Shown: piece after piece, positions 60,901 to 64,000 of the stretch | Numbering within the stretch: position 1 is the first letter of the stretch | How the letters are laid out: each line of letters starts with the position of its first letter | From: Lottia gigantea | Lineage: Eukaryota > Mollusca > Gastropoda > Lottiidae | DNA: 64,000 nucleotides | Assembly (NCBI RefSeq): GCF_000327385.1 | Contig: NW_008706746.1 | Span: 5,253,122 to 5,317,121 of the forward strand | Reading direction: 5' to 3' | Translations under genes and position numbers: made by a program | The notes under the pieces: generated by a model | Seen by the model: the letters and a program-made list of their open reading frames with translations, nothing else | What the model was told of the DNA's origin: nothing | Database searches by the model: none

Positions 60901-63900
60901 CATTATGAAGATGATCCCTATCGATTTTCATGATGATCTGATAATTTTTCCCTGAGATATCGTCTCACTCTATTAGCTATATTGTGTATCTCGTGCTCAC
61001 TCTACAGGCTACAATTTTTTACCTATTCTTTTGATTTTTATTTTGTGTGTCAATGTCATTATGAAGATGATCCCTATCGATTTTCATGATGATCTGATAA
61101 TTTTTCCCTGAGATATCGTCTCACTCTATTAGCTATATTGTGTATCTCGTGCTCACTCTACAGGCTACAATTTTTTACCGATTCTTTTGATTTTTATTTT
61201 GTGTGTCAATTTCATTATGAAGATGATCCCTATTGATTTTCAGGATGATCTAATAATTTTTCACCAAAATGTCGTTTTCAACTTTGTGTATTCACTCTAT
61301 TAACCATATAGTGTAACTTTTGCCCGCTCTTCAAGCAAGATCTTTATATGCCCACATGTAGTATGGAAGCATATTGTCATCCGTTCGTCTGTTCACAATT
61401 GGCTCATGCTCACTGTACTACAAACAATGATTTGTACTTGCAATCAAAGCTGCTGGTGGGCGTATATCACCTTCTTTGGCAAGGCTTTCTTTGCATAATA
61501 ATATAATTTTGGTATATTTTTTAGATTGTTGAGGAAGATTTTGTCTACTGCCTCCAGAAAAGTGAAAAACTGTTTGATATAAGCAATGGTCAAAGTCAGG
61601 AATTAAGTTCTTCCAACTATACAGCTTCTGAACCATTAGAAGTTAAATTCTTAGATAAATCAGTGATAGCTTATTTTCCTCCAGATGAGATGCAAAACCA
61701 TGACCATTTGGTGACTCTCAGTAACCTTATTTATAATGACCAGGGAATATCACCGGAAAAATCTGAAACTATTCAGATGGAATTTGTAGTTCCTAAAGAA
61801 TCTCCTCAGAAATCCTCATTGGACAATGACGAAGTAAATAAAACTTTACAAGAAGATGATCATTGCAGTTATATTCCAAAGAAAAAATCCAAGAAGCCTG
61901 CTACACGTCGAAAGAAAAAAAAATCACTAAAGGAGAATACTTTGTCCACAAAATCATCTGCTTCCACTCCAAAACTGACAATCATTACTGATCCAGTTAC
62001 CAAAGGTGCTACTTTGAAAATTGATCCAAATCCAGAGAATGACACTGCAAATTCAGAACAGCAAAGTTTTTCATCATTGTTTGCAGCAGCAACAGAGGAT
62101 GAAAGTGTCTTTGAGTCTTCAGCTTCTGATATTCCACAATCAGTAGCTGATGTAATAAAAGACCTTGATACTGATATTGGAGAACAAGCTAATGATGAAA
62201 TTGTTGAGAATAAAGATACAGTCACTGATCATATTTTGTCAGATAAAGAAATTGAGTCACCTGAAAAGTTTGAAGTGGAACATGTGAAGGTTGAAAGCAT
62301 TCCTCAAAACATTTCAACTGTAGATACCTCAACACATCAGGTACCATTTTTATTTTTGATTGTTTAGTTATAAGTTTTTGGAAAGTTTTGGATAATATAT
62401 TTGCATAATAAAACTGGTAGCCCAATTGATTAAAGTGTTGCAATCATGACATCATATAATTTGGTAATATTAAAGAAATGATGGTTGTGGGTTTTAATCT
62501 CTGTTGTTGTGTGAAAGTCATCTTTCCTAAGCATTCCTGTGGACCCAGCAATAATTGGTAAGGGTAAACCTTAATAATTTATCAGTTGTTATTTATAACA
62601 TGGTTATTGATGAATGTTGCTGTGAAATTCACATTGTAAGTAACATTGTCATGTTTTCAAATACAATCTTTTCTCAACCAAATGACATATTTCACTCTGA
62701 CAAATTATATAAATGGATGAAATTAAATTTCATCAACTAATATCAGCTAATATTATATCTCTTCAATTATCTTTAAGCGACATCTCTTCAATTAAAACTC
62801 AAAATTTGAGATGTAATGAAGTCTCATATATTTCTATAGATTATCTGTTTATCTTTAGAATTTGATTACAGCAATATTATGTTTTAGAACAATAGAATCA
62901 GGCCCATATAATGTAAGCATATATACTTGTTGGGTAACTAGTGTTTATGAAATTAAAGAGGTACAAAACTATTTATTCAACATTATTTTGTATAATTAAC
63001 AGGTTGCTAAAGAAGGAATTGATGATGATGATGAGAAGATAAAAGAGGACACACCAGCTCAAAAGACACCAAGTCCCAAATCATCAACCAAGAAAACACC
63101 TGAGCAGTCAATTAGCCCTTCATTAGTTAGATGTTCTTTACGAAAATCATCAAGAATAATTCAAACCAAAGATGCTAAAAAATTGGAATCAACAGAATAT
63201 GTTACCAATAATGCTGATGGTTTACAAGATGATAATACATTATCTGAAAATGACATCTTTGAAGATGACATAGCTGAAAATGAAAGCGATACTGAAGGAA
63301 TTAACATAAAAAAAGATGAATTCAAAGTCCGAAGATCACTTCGTAAGGCAATTTCAAAAGTGAATAAGGTGTCCATTCAAGATACAACATCATTAGCTGC
63401 TGGTCCCACAGACACAACAGAAAGTGAGATTGAACCAATCCTTTCAGATGTCAACAGTGATACAGCACTGAATGAAAAAGATCTCAAGTGTAAACTATGT
63501 CCCAAAAGATTCAAATCTAAATCGGGATTATATTATCATGAGCAGGGACACAAGATTACCCAAACACATCAATGTGAGAGGTGTGGTAATACATTCCCGA
63601 ACAAGTATTGTTTGAGGCAGCATACACGCAGGATGCATTTAGATTTAGTAATAAAAAGAGAATATGCTTGTGAATATTGTGGTAAAAAGTTCAAGTCTTG
63701 GAGTGGGTGTGATTATCATAGAACTAAAGAACATATGGACAGGACTATAACATGTGAACTATGTGCGAAAACTTATGTAAACATATATTCATATAGGAAC
63801 CATGTAGCAGATATTCATTCCGGTAAAAGAAGAAAGAGAAAACCACGTGGGCCTCAGAAATGTCAGGATTGTGGTAGAGTTTTTAAAAGTCACTCAGGTC

Positions 63901-64000
63901 TGAATTATCATAGATATACTCGTCATAGTGGTGAAGACAAACTGATTTGTGGTGTTTGTGGTGTTAGTTTAAGTTGTAAGAGAACCTTGCAAATTCACAT
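57978..64000 (+). CDS. C2H2 zinc-finger protein, 5' part
   Basis: Six phase-0 exons are read: 57978-58226, 58749-58859, 59215-59328, 60238-60375, 61525-62340 and 63003-64000 (cut by the window edge), giving 808 residues so far. The N-terminal 200 residues form no domain I recognise. Exon 5 is low-complexity, with a basic run (KKKSKKPATRRKKKKS) that could be a nuclear signal, then acidic Ser-rich sequence. Exon 6 opens with a DDDDEK stretch and basic patches, then C2H2 fingers from 63489: CKLCPKRFKSKSGLYYHEQG, CERCGNTF..HTRRMH, CEYCGKKF..HRTKEH, CELCAKTY..HVADIH, CQDCGRVF..HRYTRH, and a sixth (CGVCGVSL) cut by the edge. Linkers are irregular rather than TGEKP. A nuclear DNA-binding regulator is likely, with the target unknown. 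The start ATG at 57978 is the first in frame after a probable acceptor at 57938. Confidence 0.9.
58589..58712 (+). repeat. SINE 3' fragment in zinc-finger intron 1
   Basis: The word 'tcctggcaaaatttccctca' (extending a few more identical bases) matches 43857 onward, and the end 'agtgcagaaaagtaggatgt' with 'ctccattcatttcat' matches the tail seen at 5085 and 43912. The tRNA-like head is absent. Confidence 0.75.
60767..61493 (+). repeat. Tandem-core interspersed repeat with 156-bp units in zinc-finger intron 4
   Basis: The head 'tttttatacgcccgcagata' and tail 'gctgctggtgggcgtatatc..ctttggcaaggctttcttt' are those of the family at 50814-51624. The core is different: three units begin 'ctcgtgctcactctacaggc' at 60834, 60990 and 61146, exactly 156 bases apart, with the first two nearly identical. 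A second head-like word ('tatatgcccacatgtagtat') at about 61346 suggests that one copy ended up beside or inside another. Confidence 0.88.

Overview
The window is animal nuclear DNA: AT-rich, with intron-split genes, a GT-AG boundary at every host exon proposed here, and many interspersed repeats. The repeats (Pearl/Helentron-like elements starting in a 'tatacgccc' motif, and tRNA-derived SINEs) and the protein relationships point to a lophotrochozoan, most likely a marine mollusc and perhaps a gastropod. That is inference, since no marker fixes the species.

Five host genes are supported by exon-by-exon reading. (1) The 5' part of EIF2S1 (translation initiation factor eIF2-alpha), minus strand, 1-1893, runs off the left edge. 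(2) DHCR7 (7-dehydrocholesterol reductase), minus strand, 6810-8492, has almost its whole coding sequence in one exon. (3) SLC5A7-like (high-affinity choline transporter), plus strand, 44893-53065, has eight coding exons and 540 residues; intron 3 holds a Tc1 transposon and introns 5 and 6 hold other repeats. (4) A single-pass membrane protein with EGF-like repeats, minus strand, 54142-56297, has an unplaced 5' end. (5) A C2H2 zinc-finger protein, plus strand, 57978-64000, runs off the right edge. The SLC5A7-like and EGF genes converge; the EGF and zinc-finger genes diverge. They are otherwise unrelated functions, and nothing suggests an operon or cluster.

Between DHCR7 and the choline transporter lie about 36 kb without a convincing host gene. 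Its core, about 22.5-40.3 kb, is a nested set of fossil mobile elements: a minus-strand Ty3/Gypsy-type element (Gypsy-1) contains a BEL/Pao element (about 35.3-39.5 kb) and, separately, a TA-flanked non-autonomous DNA transposon (24384-34919). That transposon contains a plus-strand Gypsy-type element (Gypsy-2, about 24.58-34.29 kb), which in turn contains a DIRS-type tyrosine-recombinase retrotransposon (27983-33228). An uninterrupted copy of the DNA transposon lies at 2784-3579 and proves the nesting. A separate tyrosine-recombinase fossil lies at about 40.7-41.9 kb.

The remaining non-genic DNA holds fragments of two repeat families (a modular tandem-core element and a tRNA-type SINE), two local tandem arrays (145-bp and 156-bp periods), and a GACCTT-rich repeat in a choline-transporter intron that carries nuclear-receptor-type half-sites. 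No rRNA, tRNA gene, CRISPR array or bacterial-type operon was seen.
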